Shown here piece after piece: positions 36,365 through 48,262 of a stretch of DNA of 64,000 nucleotides. The notes under the pieces were generated by a model, which searched no databases, was not told the origin of the DNA, and worked only from the letters and a program-made list of their open reading frames with translations. Position numbers and translations under genes: made by a program. Source of the DNA: Leuctra nigra (lineage: Eukaryota; Arthropoda; Insecta; Plecoptera; Leuctridae). Position 1 is the stretch's first letter, and each line of letters begins with the position of its first letter. The DNA lies in contig OW203762.1 in NCBI GenBank assembly GCA_934045905.1, positions 52,415,411 to 52,479,410 on the forward strand, in the 5' to 3' direction.

Positions 36365-37402
36365 CCCAGAAAAAAACACTCCGTGTAAAAAAGGCAGCCA
36401 AGTCTCTTTACTTTAAAAAAATTCAACACCGAAAAGGAGTGATATCAAAAAAGGAGCCAAGTCAATGACATTTCCAAATATTTAATCGTATTTTTGAAAT
36501 AAAAGAATAAACACCGAGAAATACTTTACAAAAGGACTTGGCGCATCGTTTTTTTAAAGACATTTTTCTATTCATAAGCATAAGTCATTTATATACAACA
36601 GTCATTAAGAATTTTTAGAATAATAGGGAAACATCCTTCAATTACATATTATACATACCTACTGTAAAATATTTTCTATTTGAATATATACGCGATGAAA
36701 CTTGTTGTCTATGTTTTCTATAAATACACAATAGTTATCTTTGTAATATTGTTTCGTGGTCAACATAATTAAGTCTCATGCGTTATACCTTCTCATCATG
36801 AAATACATTTCAATTAATCCACATTTTATAACAATACATTTCACAAAGTACACAGTCACATTGTATTTCTATTAAAAATAATATCTTTATACTTTAAAAA
36901 TATATAATAGTGTTCCATAGATAGTTAGTAATTATTTGACAACGTTTCATGAATTCCTTCAGTTAAGATCAAATTATGAAAAGATACCCTTCTAATATCA
37001 CCATATTAACAGTACTGCAAGAATATGTATGAGCCCACTTCCAATTGTTATTTAATTCTTCCATCCTTATATTACTTATCTATTACAGCATGAAATCTTT
37101 CTTCTCGCCATTGACAAAACTATAAAATAGCCATTACTAAAAGTAGCTTGATTCATCTAATTCTAATAGAAAGAGGAAAATGTACCTACTTGTAAATTTC
37201 TTTCCACTTTTAGGATAGAATTATGTCTTTAAAAAAACGATGCGCCAAGTCCTTTTGTAAAGTATTTCTCGGTGTTTATTCTTTTATTTCAAAAATACGA
37301 TTAAATATTTGGAAATGTCATTGACTTGGCTCCTTTTTTGATATCACTCCTTTTCGGTGTTGAATTTTTTTAAAGTAAAGAGACTTGGCTGCCTTTTTTA
37401 CA
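36365..37402. mobile_element. CACTCCGTG-type MITE with long terminal inverted repeats, about 1.04 kb
   Basis: The left terminus is cccagaaaaaaacactccgtg then taaaaaaggcagccaagtct. The right arm (37215-37402) is its inverse over about 185 bases, including the segments aaaggagtgatatc and caaaaggacttggcgcatcg. The right end stops at ttttttaca, lacking the last 20 or so bases of the terminus. The central 640 bases are AT-rich with no protein signal. Confidence 0.85.
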
Positions 37403-40400
37403 TAGTGAGTACAGTAACTGTTGCGAATAATGTGACGTGTGTGCTATAAATTGAACTGAACATGTACAGTGCGGACAGTGACGAAGTTATAAAACGTGAG
37501 TATTTTTCATTAAAAATAAAAAACGTTACTTTTTGATTGTCGGTAATAAAATATTCTCGGCAAACTAACATAACAGGGTCGTGTCATGCAACTGTCATGC
37601 ATCGTTTCTGTTGGATTCTTTTATGCAATGTCTGTTTGCAAGCTAAACTGTTTGTTCATCTCTGACAAACAAAGGGTTCAGAAAGTTGGAACAATCTCTC
37701 ATCAGTCGGGTGACAAAAGAGGCCGCACGCAATGAGCGACGACACAAGTCATCATTCACACAATATTGAGGTGGTTAACAACACGCCTATCGAGTACATA
37801 ATGTTCAAATGTTCAGCAATATTCTGTCCTGAAGATTGAGCACATGGAAATAACAGATGGTGCCCTTTAAGAAAATTAATTTAAAACTTCAAAGATTGAG
37901 TAGTTTGAGAAAACCTGTTACGCAATAATATAGATTACGATTAATGTTATCGTCAAGCATGGAAACCAAAATGAAATCTAAACAATAGTATGAAAGTCAA
38001 CGCTGAGAATTGTCATCAGCTTAAAACAAACGAGATTTTATCGGTCATTTTACGGAAAACTTTGTTAATCAAACCCCAAAAACTTCATTACTTCAGGTTC
38101 CAGAATCGGCCGAGAAGTATTTTAAATTTTAATGAATCATTTAAATTAAATTATGGAATTGTGTAGTCATGACACGATCATGTAGGTACGTGACAATATA
38201 AATATATTTGGCTTTTTAGCCAGAGGCAAGAAAAAACATCATAATATTATATTCATTTACAATAGATAATTAAAAACTTAATTTTATTTAACAAATAATA
38301 GAAGAAAAAAGTATATGAAACAATTAAAACTTTAAATCTATTATAGCATCTAAACCTGACGTTGCGCTTTTGTCCAAACATATTCAAAAAGGTTTAGATA
38401 ATTATTTCTTCGTGAAAATGAAATTCAGCCTGAATAGGAATTCATTGCAGAGGATTTGTTTATAATTGCGCAGATATTCATTCATTTGAATCCACCTCTT
38501 TCCCCAGCAGGTGAATATTCACTGTTTACGCGGCACGGACAAGCAATTAGTCTGCTTCCTGAATATTTGCCGATGCCATTCAATATTGGAACCGAATCGA
38601 GCTAGGATTAGCTGTTTTTAAACAGGTTTATTTATAAATATTACCCTCCTTTCGGATGAAACGATAAAAAATATTATTAACTTTTAAAATTGGATATTGA
38701 TAAAACTCAACATGACTGCAGGGACAAAACTGCAAAAATGGTTCATATTTTAGGATTGATTAAACTGTTAAAAAAATCAAGCCCAGAATCGATGGAAGTT
38801 ATGAAACAGTTGATTGTGATTGGAGCGAGAAGTCCGTCCTCAGGTTGCGAAGCTCTCAACTAAACGTGGAGTTGGCGCCGATACAAGAGGTGGAGGCCGC
38901 TGTTAGGAGACACCCCGTCTTAACCGAACTTTAATCACCAAATTGGATGCACTTTACTTAAAATACACATCCAATTAAGTAATTGCGAGAAGCTTGAGGC
39001 TGTGCTCGGCCGCAGCCTCAGTCGACACCTTTATCAGGCGGCACGTGTTTCCAACAACCCAACGAACATTTTCACAATCACCAAAGTGAAGATAATTTCA
39101 TCTAAAACTCGGCATTAAGTATACTTAGGACGACGCTTGCAATATCGCGTGGGAGCAATATAATGTTGTGTGTGAGTTACCAATGTACGCCTTGAAGTTT
39201 TAGGGATTTTTTAACAAATACTAAAAATTGCCCACGTTTCTTGCACTTTAACTATAAGCATATATAAGCAACTATAACTATAAGCATTGTAACTATAGTA
39301 GGTTAAATCATTGGTTAAATAACAGTATATTTTATAAAGGGTTTAGGGATTTTAACAAAATCCCTAGAGTAATCAAAGATATCAAAGATGTTCGCGAGTT
39401 TAAGTTGGCTATAACTAAACATGTCAGAAGTGTGAGCAATTAATATGCTGTGTTTCAAATAGTGTTGAGGATGTAGTTTAATAAGTTTTATAATGAACAT
39501 GTTTATCAAATTACTGTCTTTTATAATTACCATGTAATTCACAAAATGACAACAAATATATACTGAATACTAAAACTGAATTATTTCGAACCGTTTTGTG
39601 CAATATTAAAACTACAAGATAATCTCTGATGTGTCATTAAATTAAACCCATTGTTTCACCAGCATTTTAAGTCTCATCTTAGATACATTCTATGTTCTAG
39701 GCTTGTAAACCTTCCATTCTCCATGGTTTACAACCTGGAGCCTCGCTGTTAATTTATTTCAAGAAGTCTCCCATCTTCATCGACAAGGACTTCGAACTAA
39801 CCATGAAATACGCTCATGTTAAAGCTGTTCTGTTAATTTATGTTAATTACGCAGCTCGTGCACGCAAGCTCGTCTCCTCGCCTGCGGGATGATCCGAACA
39901 GATATGAAATGAGCATTACTAAAGCTCTGCTAAAAGTGTATTTATAAGCTGAGACTTTATACATAATTAAGGTGTACATGTTTCGTCGTTGATTTACTTA
40001 TTATGTACGCGTATTATCGTGTTTCCTCTGGCAATTATTCCGGCTAATAATGTGTCGTAATCATAATAAAGTGAAAACACGGTCGTCTAAGCTGATGTGG
40101 GAGGAATCCATTATCATCGCGACGCCCAGCTGTCATTAACTCTGCAACTCTGCGCCAGGCAGCTAGGTGTGAAACAATGCCCCGCGTTCCTTGTTGCGAA
40201 TTAGCGCCGTGAATGAGCCAATGCGACTCTTCGAGCGTAGTTCGTAACTTGCTCACGCGGGATGAGCAATTTGCATTATTCCTGGCTGCCGTTGCTTTGA
40301 AGGAAATAGGAATATTATTAAGTTCACCTTCACTTTCTTCATTTCACTTTCTCAAGGACGGAATGGCTGAGAGCAAAACAATGTACATGAAAACTCACGT

Positions 40401-41799
40401 GAGGCAGTTATATGATATCACTAATTGAGGGAAGAACTTCACTGTCATTTCGATCAATTTTAGTATCCTCTTTGGTACCATGGTTGGTATGCCTATAGCA
40501 ATGTAATGCTTTCCGGCACGATCGGAAAACCCTACCTCATTACATGTCATGTGTTAATAACTCCGTTCGCTTTTGTTGTAGCGATTTTGATTAATAGCTT
40601 GAGGTCGTTTAAATTACACAACCATCAAAAAGAAATAAGCCCAGACTTTGTATTCAATTTATTTTTTAATGAACTGCCGAGAAGTTTTACCATCATAAAG
40701 AGCAGTCTTATGATGAATGTAGGTATGTAAAATTCGTTCAGCATCGAGTTCTTTGTTGGTGGCAGCTGTGGGATATCCTGCTATAGTGAAAGACATCTCG
40801 ATCTCGGCTTTGTCGATCGCAGTGGTTCCAACAGAGCAGATCGATCAGCGTTCTGTGGGAATCTGAACTTGTTATTTACATAGAGGAGGAGGAGGATGGA
40901 CGTCGGAGTAAGTCTGGAAGTTCTGGAGGCTGACGGAGCGTCCCTCGGGACATGTCTCGGGATGCGACGCTTAATACAGCAGGAACTCCTTACCAACAAA
41001 CTTCATGTAGAAGATGAAACGGATCAAAATAGGAAGAGACTTTTGCCAAAAAATTATTTCTCGTGAAACGTAATTAATTCCAGCTCTGATATCTTCCAGG
41101 AAGATACATACTTTTGTAAGAATGCTCATTTTGATGTTTGAAAATATGATAGTGCCACTCAGCCAAGTCTTACGGTACGGTATAAATACATTCTACGCTA
41201 CACGCATTGCTACACCCAAGATGGATTTATATTTTATATCAACATGTTATTTTCGATGTATACTGTTTCCGACAAATGGGAAATCTCACACATTAATTTA
41301 TATATACACTGATACAGATTCGACACTGATTTTTAATTTTATTGACAGTGTAGAAAATGCCAAAAATTAATATTGAATATACACGCTGTTGTCTTACGGG
41401 ATGACCTTGGATTTTCTCTAGTTTCCATTGGCGGCCTATTTCAAGCACATACTAAAGCATTTATATTCTTCCATACTTTTAAGTAATGTATGAGTGTACA
41501 TTTGTGTATACTTATGTATGGATTCGCCAAAATATTTAGAATGTGAATTACTATTATGATAGAATACCTAGTAGTATTTTTTTAAAAACTCTGGTACACA
41601 CATAAACAAAGAAGCATACATACTATTACAACATTATAAATTCGTAGTCATGGTGTAAAACAAGGTAATAGTATTGGTTGTGTTTTATGCTCTTACTTAA
41701 AATATAGCGTATAACCAGCATTAATCCGAACTGTGTGTTCAAACATAAATGTCGGCCACATGACATTACCAGTAAATTGGATCTTTTATAGCACATTGT

Positions 41800-41905
41800 T
41801 TGCGCAGTGCTCTTGACAGCATCCTCGATTGACAGGCAATAAGCCAGGCCAGTTAACCTGACCGGAAATCGAACCCGGGACCGGATATGAGCCTTGCGCA
41901 GCGTG
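41800..41905 (-). mobile_element. tRNA-derived SINE fragment
   Basis: On the minus strand ctcatatccggtcccgggtt leads into ggttcgatttccggtcaggt, which has a clear polymerase III B box. The sequence around it does not fold as an intact tRNA by eye, so I take it as a SINE remnant. Confidence 0.45.
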
Positions 41906-43099
41906 TTCGTGCGCATCTGTCCACTGCAACTGCACCTCCATGATAAACGATACAGCCACGTGATTAACAGCGCTGTTGCCATATCGCAGGGGAATCATTT
42001 CTCAACTGAAACTTCACTTAAGTGACGAGTTCCTGAATCATCAATAATTGTGCGATCAACGGAATGAGTCCATGGACAAGACAACTGTTGACTGAATGTG
42101 CGTTACTTGCGGACGGCCGGGTCGCATGTATTGTACGTATAATCACAACGCCGCTGCTCATTGGTTGTCGGCTTCCATGTCACTGCGACGTAATATCATC
42201 TCGCCAGGAGACACTCCAACGGCCGGTATTCAATCACAATCCCTTTCACTGGCGCCTGAACAAATTACGATAAGAGAAGAAACTGAGAATTCCAATCAGA
42301 GCCGCGGAAATAGGAACGAATTAGTAGCTGCGTGCGGAGAGGCACTCCAGAGTGTACTTGCAAGCTTTTCTAGAACATCATTTGTTTATATGACGTCATG
42401 GCAGTAAAGAAGTTGCTCTATTTTAAATTGAATTAAACTCGTACGAACGACCCTGAAAAAGAATTGTATTCCAACAAACTGGACTTCCGTCCAATCTAAA
42501 AAATTGACAATATTTTGTTACAACCTCTGAATTAGAGTTGTTTGTCACTGCGCTTTTTCACAACTTTGACATAGATCTGCCAATAAGGTTACGTATTCTA
42601 TTACTGTTTTATTGTATAAAGTTTAAACCACGTCGTGTAGATTTATAAACGACATGTACTCGAAGCGATTGCAGTTAGTTCGAGTCAAAGTACCAATTTG
42701 ATAATATCGAAGTTTTTACTGTCGTTTCCAACTCTCGAAACCATCTCGAAACCATGATCAGTTTGAGATTGACAGAGAGCTCAGGTGCAAGGTTCTTCAC
42801 AAATCACAAGACATTCCACGATTTAGTAAATATATACATTTTAGCGAAAAAATCGATGTATTTAATGCAGTCATATATTGACAAATCAAAATAAACGCCT
42901 ATAAAAAAGAAAATAACGATTAAAACTATAAAGTACTTGTACGAGTATACTCGCTACATCTATAAAATTGCTGTCCACTGCCTCTTAATCAACATATTGT
43001 GTATTGGTAAATTGTATTCACTCTTAAAGTGAATTAATCATATTCTGATTGCCTTTTTCACTCCTCTTCTAAATTTTCGTTGTAAAGGATGTGATTTGA

Positions 43100-43506
43100 C
43101 AAGGGCGTACGTAGTATGACAGTTAAGGGGTGGGGGGGGGGGGGGGGGAGGCGTACATCTTTTCAAAAAACGGATGAAAACAGGGGGTTCCGGAAAGTTT
43201 GAGAGAAACACACGAGAAAATTTGAGTTCAATGTCATTTGATTTAGGGATTTTTTGGTGCAATTTTGAATCGCATAGTAGTTATTTTTGGGAAATAAAAA
43301 TTACTTATATCCACTAATTGTTATAAGTTTTACCAAAAATGCAGGTCCAGGATGCACAGACCCGGGAAATTTTTAAAATTTTAACTCAATTTTAATAATT
43401 TTGGTTTGTATGCTTTTGATATGAAATGCATCTTACTTTTATTCACATATTATTTTTGAAATGGGGGGAGGGGGGTCCCCTATCCCCATCCCTGCGTACG
43501 CCCTTG
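43100..43506. mobile_element. MITE with CAAGGGCGTACG termini, about 407 bp
   Basis: The left terminus caagggcgtacgtag and the right terminus ctgcgtacgcccttg are inverse repeats. Next to each terminus is a G-rich run on the plus strand (43132-43148 is 17 G). The interior is AT-rich. No target duplication could be settled by eye. Confidence 0.7.
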
Positions 43507-44199
43507 GATATTTATAATGAAAGCTTATACCGGGGCTCTGCCTCTGTTTTAATCAAGCGACAGAAGTTTGATCAAAAATCGCTTGAATATTTTGCCCCTT
43601 ACGATGATAATACCGTAGAAAAAAAACACAATTAAATATACAATCAGAGATACTATGTGCACAGTAAATAAAATCGACCTTATAGAATAAACAAAACATA
43701 CAACTCAATTAGTAAGAAGAAAGTTACCATTCACAAACAGTTTTCTTATTATCCCGATTGTTGCTTTTCCTTAAAGTATGCTCTGAGTTAGCGATCTATC
43801 TCACGTATCCACCCTCATTGCTCTGGGGAAACAATACCGCCAACCCAACACATTTGAGTCGGATTTCAAAGACATCGTGATTGTTCTTTCCCGGGCTGTC
43901 AACAGCTAGAACAAACAATGCTACCGCAGTTGCTGAATTCACAGAGGAATTGTGCCTCAAAGAAAACTTCAAGTAAAAGTGAAATACGCTCAACGAGTGG
44001 TTTCTATGTTGTTTTGATTGATTCAAACAGACAAACTAAATATAAATGCAAATCCTGATTGTGCTGTGTAAGGCTATCGGAAAGGAAATGGGTCAAAATA
44101 TGAATAAGCTTCAAATAAAATATGCAGTCATTTTTCTTCCAGATACTCAGAGGAAAAGTGCTTGTGGCATTTACGTAGCGATGTGCTGAATAATAATAA

Positions 44200-44691
44200 C
44201 CCATATAAAACACTCCGTGTAAAACAGCAGCCAAGTAGCCTCTTACAGGGCAAAACAAACAAACAACACTGAAAAGTAGTGATGCCAGTTACTGTCAGTT
44301 GAAGTATCTAGTAGGTAATGTCAATTCAAAAATTATTTTTCCAACTAAAACTTGGCACATTGTGTAAACAACAGAACCAATATTGGTAGAAATGTATTGG
44401 CCAGAAGCTAAATGGTCTCTACGTGAAATGAACTAAAACAAAGAGCCATTTATACTAAAAGTAACAATAATTGTTGTATTGCCATTTGGCATCACAACTT
44501 TATGTGCTGAATTAAAATCTACTGTCTAAGCTACTGATTTTACACGGAATGTTTTGATTACCATTTTTCAATACCATTTTTAGTTAAATTTATACTTAAG
44601 TAAGTATTAACAACTGTTTACAAAAGATAAATATTCAAATCCTTTTTTAGTTGAGACTTAGCTGGTCTTTTTACACGGAGTGATCATATGG
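44200..44691. mobile_element. CACTCCGTG-type MITE, diverged copy of about 490 bp
   Basis: The left end cccatataaaacactccgtg then taaaacagcagccaagta and the right end gacttagctggtctttttac then acggagtg share the family terminus. The interior differs from the other copies except for caacactgaaaagtagtgat, which matches the subterminal box of copy 36365. Confidence 0.75.
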
Positions 44692-44904
44692 TGTAGCTAA
44701 TTAATCATAACGTTTCGTTCGGCTACAAAAAAAATCACACCCGTAAGATATCATCAGTCGCTAAAAGTACACAATTGGTGAACATTTCATCTCTGTTCTG
44801 CTGTTTAGGCTGTAGTTTTGTCACTAGATGTTTTCATAGAATCGTCGGAATACCTCATTAGTAAAGACAGGATAGTAATGCAGTATCAATCCTTAAAATA
44901 GGCA

Positions 44905-45470
44905 ATATGAAATGCTCAAATAAGCAAAACATGCAATATCAAAGTACCAAAATAGGCAAAACATGCAGTATGAAGAGCCAAAATAGGCAACAAAATATGC
45001 AAAAAAGCGGAAATTTACTAAGCAACCATACACAATTCACCCGCAAATATAACGTAGGTGGTGCTCTGCTGGTAACTAAACTTGTTTCGAATTACTCTGA
45101 ACCCCGTTTGACACAGCGTTCGGAGAATTTTTAAAAGAAGTGCTCTGATTGGATGTCTTTGTATGTGGATGTCTCTTCCAACTGCAAATGGTCGAGCAAA
45201 TGTTACCAGGTTCACGGCAACAGTTCGGGGAGTTTCTGGGAAAGCCCAATACTACATACATACTTCCTTATAATTATGAGTGAATTATTAAATTGAGAAT
45301 GTTAGGGGCAGGAAATATAAATGAAATCTACTAAAACTATGAAAAATGCTATTATATGCAGATATGCACTATGAAATGTTCAAAATAAGCAAAATATGCA
45401 GCATTTTGGCCAAAATAGGCACTTTTGGAGCAAAAAGCTCAAAATAAGCAAAACATGCCAAATCAAAGTC
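44905..45470. repeat. Clusters of a short AAATAGGCAAAACATGC motif
   Basis: Imperfect copies of caaaataggcaaaacatgcagtat occur at about 44910-45005 and 45355-45465 in the same orientation, separated by unrelated sequence. Such short subterminal motifs are common in hAT-like elements. I did not find terminal inverted repeats, so the nature of the element is open. Confidence 0.5.
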
Positions 45471-46322
45471 ATATATTTGGAAAGCAGGAGTCATGAAATG
45501 GATTTATTACTGATATTGCATGCTCTCCAGGCAGTACTTCAAAAACATGCAATTGCATTACTATCCTGTCTCTACTCATTAGTAAGCAGTGGCCAGTGGT
45601 GCAATATTGACGGCCCTACAACGCGTTATCCGAATAACACATTTATTTCACTACAATGTGAGACGTTCTGTTATTGTGATCCAAATCCCATGTTGAAGTT
45701 TACGGTAAGAAGTAGTAAATTCCACCACAGTATTTGTTTGGGAAGCATTCATTATGCACTCGTACTCGTTTGGCTGCGTCGTGCGGCCGCACAATCCGTC
45801 TGAGAAGTTGAGATACATGACTCGACGCTCTTATTTAGATATAAGAACAATTTAAATGAGGAGAGATGTTTGTTTTTGACTCGTTTGAAACGATTTTGTA
45901 GCGCTTTATAATGACATGACACAAAATAAACGTCGGAGAGAGCAGTTGTCTTGGTTGAATACATCGCTGCTTTCCGATGAGCATCTTCTCTCATAGAAAC
46001 GGAATATGGTTCGAATCATTCGAGCTAAAATTTGACTATATTATTATAAAACATGACGTAAACAGTGGTTGCAAAATATTATCAGTTAAATCTGCTCTCC
46101 TTTTTAACTCAGGTTCCTTTTCATATAATTTCTATAATCAAATTTTTTAAGTGAATTACCTAATGTAATTTTTTTCGTTCTTTTAATTAAAGTAGGTTAG
46201 GTATGTAATTTATTCATTGTTCTAGAAGTTGATTGTATTTAGTAGAGATAAACCCATTGTAGGCTTTTTGGAATGTTTTGAAAATCTGTAATGTATTAAT
46301 TCTGTTTAGGGATGAAACTCAC

Positions 46323-46523
46323 CTTGACATTGCCGTACTTCCACGTGAAGAGGACGACGAATGGGAGACAGCAGATGACGACGCATGAGAGGATGAGGAT
46401 CGCCGTCCTCATCACCCAGTTGAGAGACACCACGCAGGGGCTGTCGTCCTCGCAGGACTCGCAGTCCTCTGCGCACTGCAGACATTCGAACACGCCCGCC
46501 ACCACGTACTGGTTCTCGGTGTC
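46323..46523 (-). CDS. GPR158/179-like class C GPCR, exon C (cysteine cluster and TM1)
   Basis: The exon has 201 bases, 67 codons, phase 0 at both ends, with acceptor cttcttgttcag and donor gtgagtttc. Residues 14 to 30 form the cysteine cluster ECLQCAEDCESCEDDSPC, a hallmark of the region just before TM1 in the GPR158/179 family. Residues of about 38 to 61 are a hydrophobic helix (TM1, including AILILSCVVICCLPFVVLF), followed by WKYGNVK as the start of the first cytoplasmic loop. The 31 codons up to the end of the cluster, with 42 intron bases, are tandemly copied five more times up to about 47218. The exon's own copy differs from the upstream copies by a synonymous base in a GCA/GCC alanine codon (46469 region), so the array has homogenised apart from the functional exon. 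Confidence 0.95.
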
Positions 46524-47218
46524 CTGAACAAGAAGCAACATGGATTATATCAGGAGCACAGGAGACACGCAGGGGCTGTCGTCCTCGCAGGACTCGCAGT
46601 CCTCGGCGCACTGCAGACATTCGAACACGCCCGCCACCACGTACTGGTTCTCGGTGTCCTGAACAAGAAGCAACATGGATTATATCAGGAGCACAGGAGA
46701 CACGCAGGGGCTGTCGTCCTCGCAGGACTCGCAGTCCTCGGCGCACTGCAGACATTCGAACACGCCCGCCACCACGTACTGGTTCTCGGTGTCCTGAACA
46801 AGAAGCAACATGGATTATATCAGGAGCACAGGAGACACGCAGGGGCTGTCGTCCTCGCAGGACTCGCAGTCCTCGGCGCACTGCAGACATTCGAACACGC
46901 CCGCCACCCCGTACTGGTTCTCGGTGTCCTGAACAAGAAGCAACATGGATTATATCAGGAGCACAGGAGACACGCAGGGGCTGTCGTCCTCGCAGGACTC
47001 GCAGTCCTCGGCGCACTGCAGACATTCGAACACGCCCGCCACCACGTACTGGTTCTCGGTGTCCTGAACAAGAAGCAACATGGATTATATCAGGAGCACA
47101 GGAGACACGCAGGGGCTGTCGTCCTCGCAGGACTCGCAGTCCTCGGCGCACTGCAGACATTCGAACACGCCCGCCACCACGTACTGGTTCTCGGTGTCCT
47201 GAACAAGAAGCAACATGG
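46431..47218 (-). repeat. 135-bp tandem repeat, six copies of the exon C acceptor plus 93 coding bases
   Basis: The unit contains 42 intron bases ending in the acceptor cttcttgttcag plus the first 31 codons of exon C, including the whole cysteine cluster. Exon-start positions are 46523 (the functional exon), 46658, 46793, 46928, 47063 and 47198. After the coding part each upstream copy runs into tctcctgtgctcctgatata and meets an in-frame TAA, so unlike the exon E array these copies cannot be read through. The distal flank (tgaccatgtcatccatgttg) resembles the unit tract, which suggests that the unit arose from the native exon-intron boundary. One copy has ccaccc instead of ccacca near 46907. 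Confidence 0.97.
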
Positions 47219-47315
47219 ATGACATGGTCAGGAGAATGTTTTAAATATGATCATGATATTAATTTATTAATTTATTATTTTCCAAATACACACTATGGTA
47301 TAATATGGTATAAAT

Positions 47316-47798
47316 ATGGTATACTATGGTATAAATATACAATATGGTATAGAATTTTGGGGCAACAGCACTAGAATAGAACAAATATTCAAAATTCAGA
47401 AAAGGGCAATTAGAATCATTCTCGGACTAAAAAACAAAACTAAAGATACTTTTATAAAACCACACTGCAGACCCCATTTCAAGAAACATAAAATCCTCAC
47501 AATATATAGCTTGTACATTCACGAATCATGCATTAGCATAAAAAAGGACATTCACAATCAAAATTTGAATAAAGATGTACACACACATGATACAAGAAGG
47601 AAGGAAGATATACATGTAACTAACCATAGAACAAAAAAAATTCAAAAAAACTCAAACTACGAAAAACTTAAATTATACAATAACCTCCCTGAGATCATAA
47701 AAAACACATCTGACATAGATTGTTTTAAACATAAGTTAAAATTATTTCTAACAAAGGAGGCATTCTACTCCATTGAAGAATATTTGACATACAAGTGA
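47316..47798 (+). pseudogene. 5'-truncated non-LTR retrotransposon, C-terminal end of reverse transcriptase ORF
   Basis: A 160-codon frame contains YGIEFWGNSTRIEQIFKIQK followed by RAIRIILGLKNK. This matches the conserved region after the reverse transcriptase catalytic core in LINE proteins, and the frame continues to a lysine-rich C-terminus ending FLTKEAFYSIEEYLTYK. The catalytic YxDD motif and everything upstream are missing, and the frame begins inside a tataatatggtat-rich stretch, so it is a dead-on-arrival fragment. A 3' tail runs to about 48262. It lies on the plus strand within the B-C intron, opposite in sense to the receptor gene. The RT clade (Jockey- or CR1-like) is not settled. 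Confidence 0.8.
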
Positions 47799-48262
47799 GA
47801 TATACCTACTTATAGTACCTAATAGGTAAACTACGCATTTATTGTATCAATGTAATTTATTGTTAAATGTACCCACCTATAGATACAATTTAATGAAGCA
47901 CACCAGCTTGACTGTCTTAAAAATGTAAGAGTATGACCTGCTAAGTTAGATGATAGATAATTCTAACCTTGTTTTACTATCATTTTTACTATTATTATTG
48001 TACTGTTAATTTAGATGATAAATAATTATAACCTAGTTTCTCTATTATCTGAATAGGTAACACTAATCTAATATAACTATTATTAATATTACTATGTACT
48101 ATTATTATTATTATTAATATAACTATTATATGTATTAATATTCCTTCCTTATAGGAAGGAATCTTTTCCTTATACCCTCATTACTGGAGTCCTCCAGGAG
48201 GGTCACTGTCAACATGTAAATGTATGATGAATGGAAAAATAAATCAAAAATCAAAAACACAG
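47799..48262 (+). mobile_element. 3' tail of the truncated LINE
   Basis: AT-rich sequence after the RT frame, with ATT-rich simple repeat near 48000-48140 and a small hairpin (attccttccttataggaagg). It ends in aaaaataaatcaaaaatcaa, a plausible A-rich tail. The exact 3' boundary and target duplication are uncertain. Confidence 0.55.

Larger units (their letters stand above)
22830..46322 (-). other. Intron between exons C and D (23.5 kb)
   Basis: The largest intron, holding the 70-bp array, the MITEs and repeat copies listed, two tRNA-like SINE fragments and two long G runs. A diverged relative of the ETS/CRE repeat terminus may lie at 41145-41292 (cactcagccaagtcttacgg). The stretches 24012-25460, 26377-31954, 37403-41799, 41906-43099 and 45471-46322 show no gene or clear repeat. 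Open frames there are short and of ordinary noise composition. Confidence 0.75.

Noticed and set aside
41860..41900. Intact tRNA gene
   Set aside because: The B box is good, but no cloverleaf or matching acceptor stem could be formed by eye.
45396..45803. 135-codon plus-strand open frame
   Set aside because: It begins inside the AAATAGGC repeat cluster and has no recognisable domain; likely chance.
46306..47160. 284-codon frame rich in arginine (MSAVRRGLRVLRGR)
   Set aside because: It is the wrong frame of the exon C repeat; the exon frame encodes the cysteine cluster and TM1.
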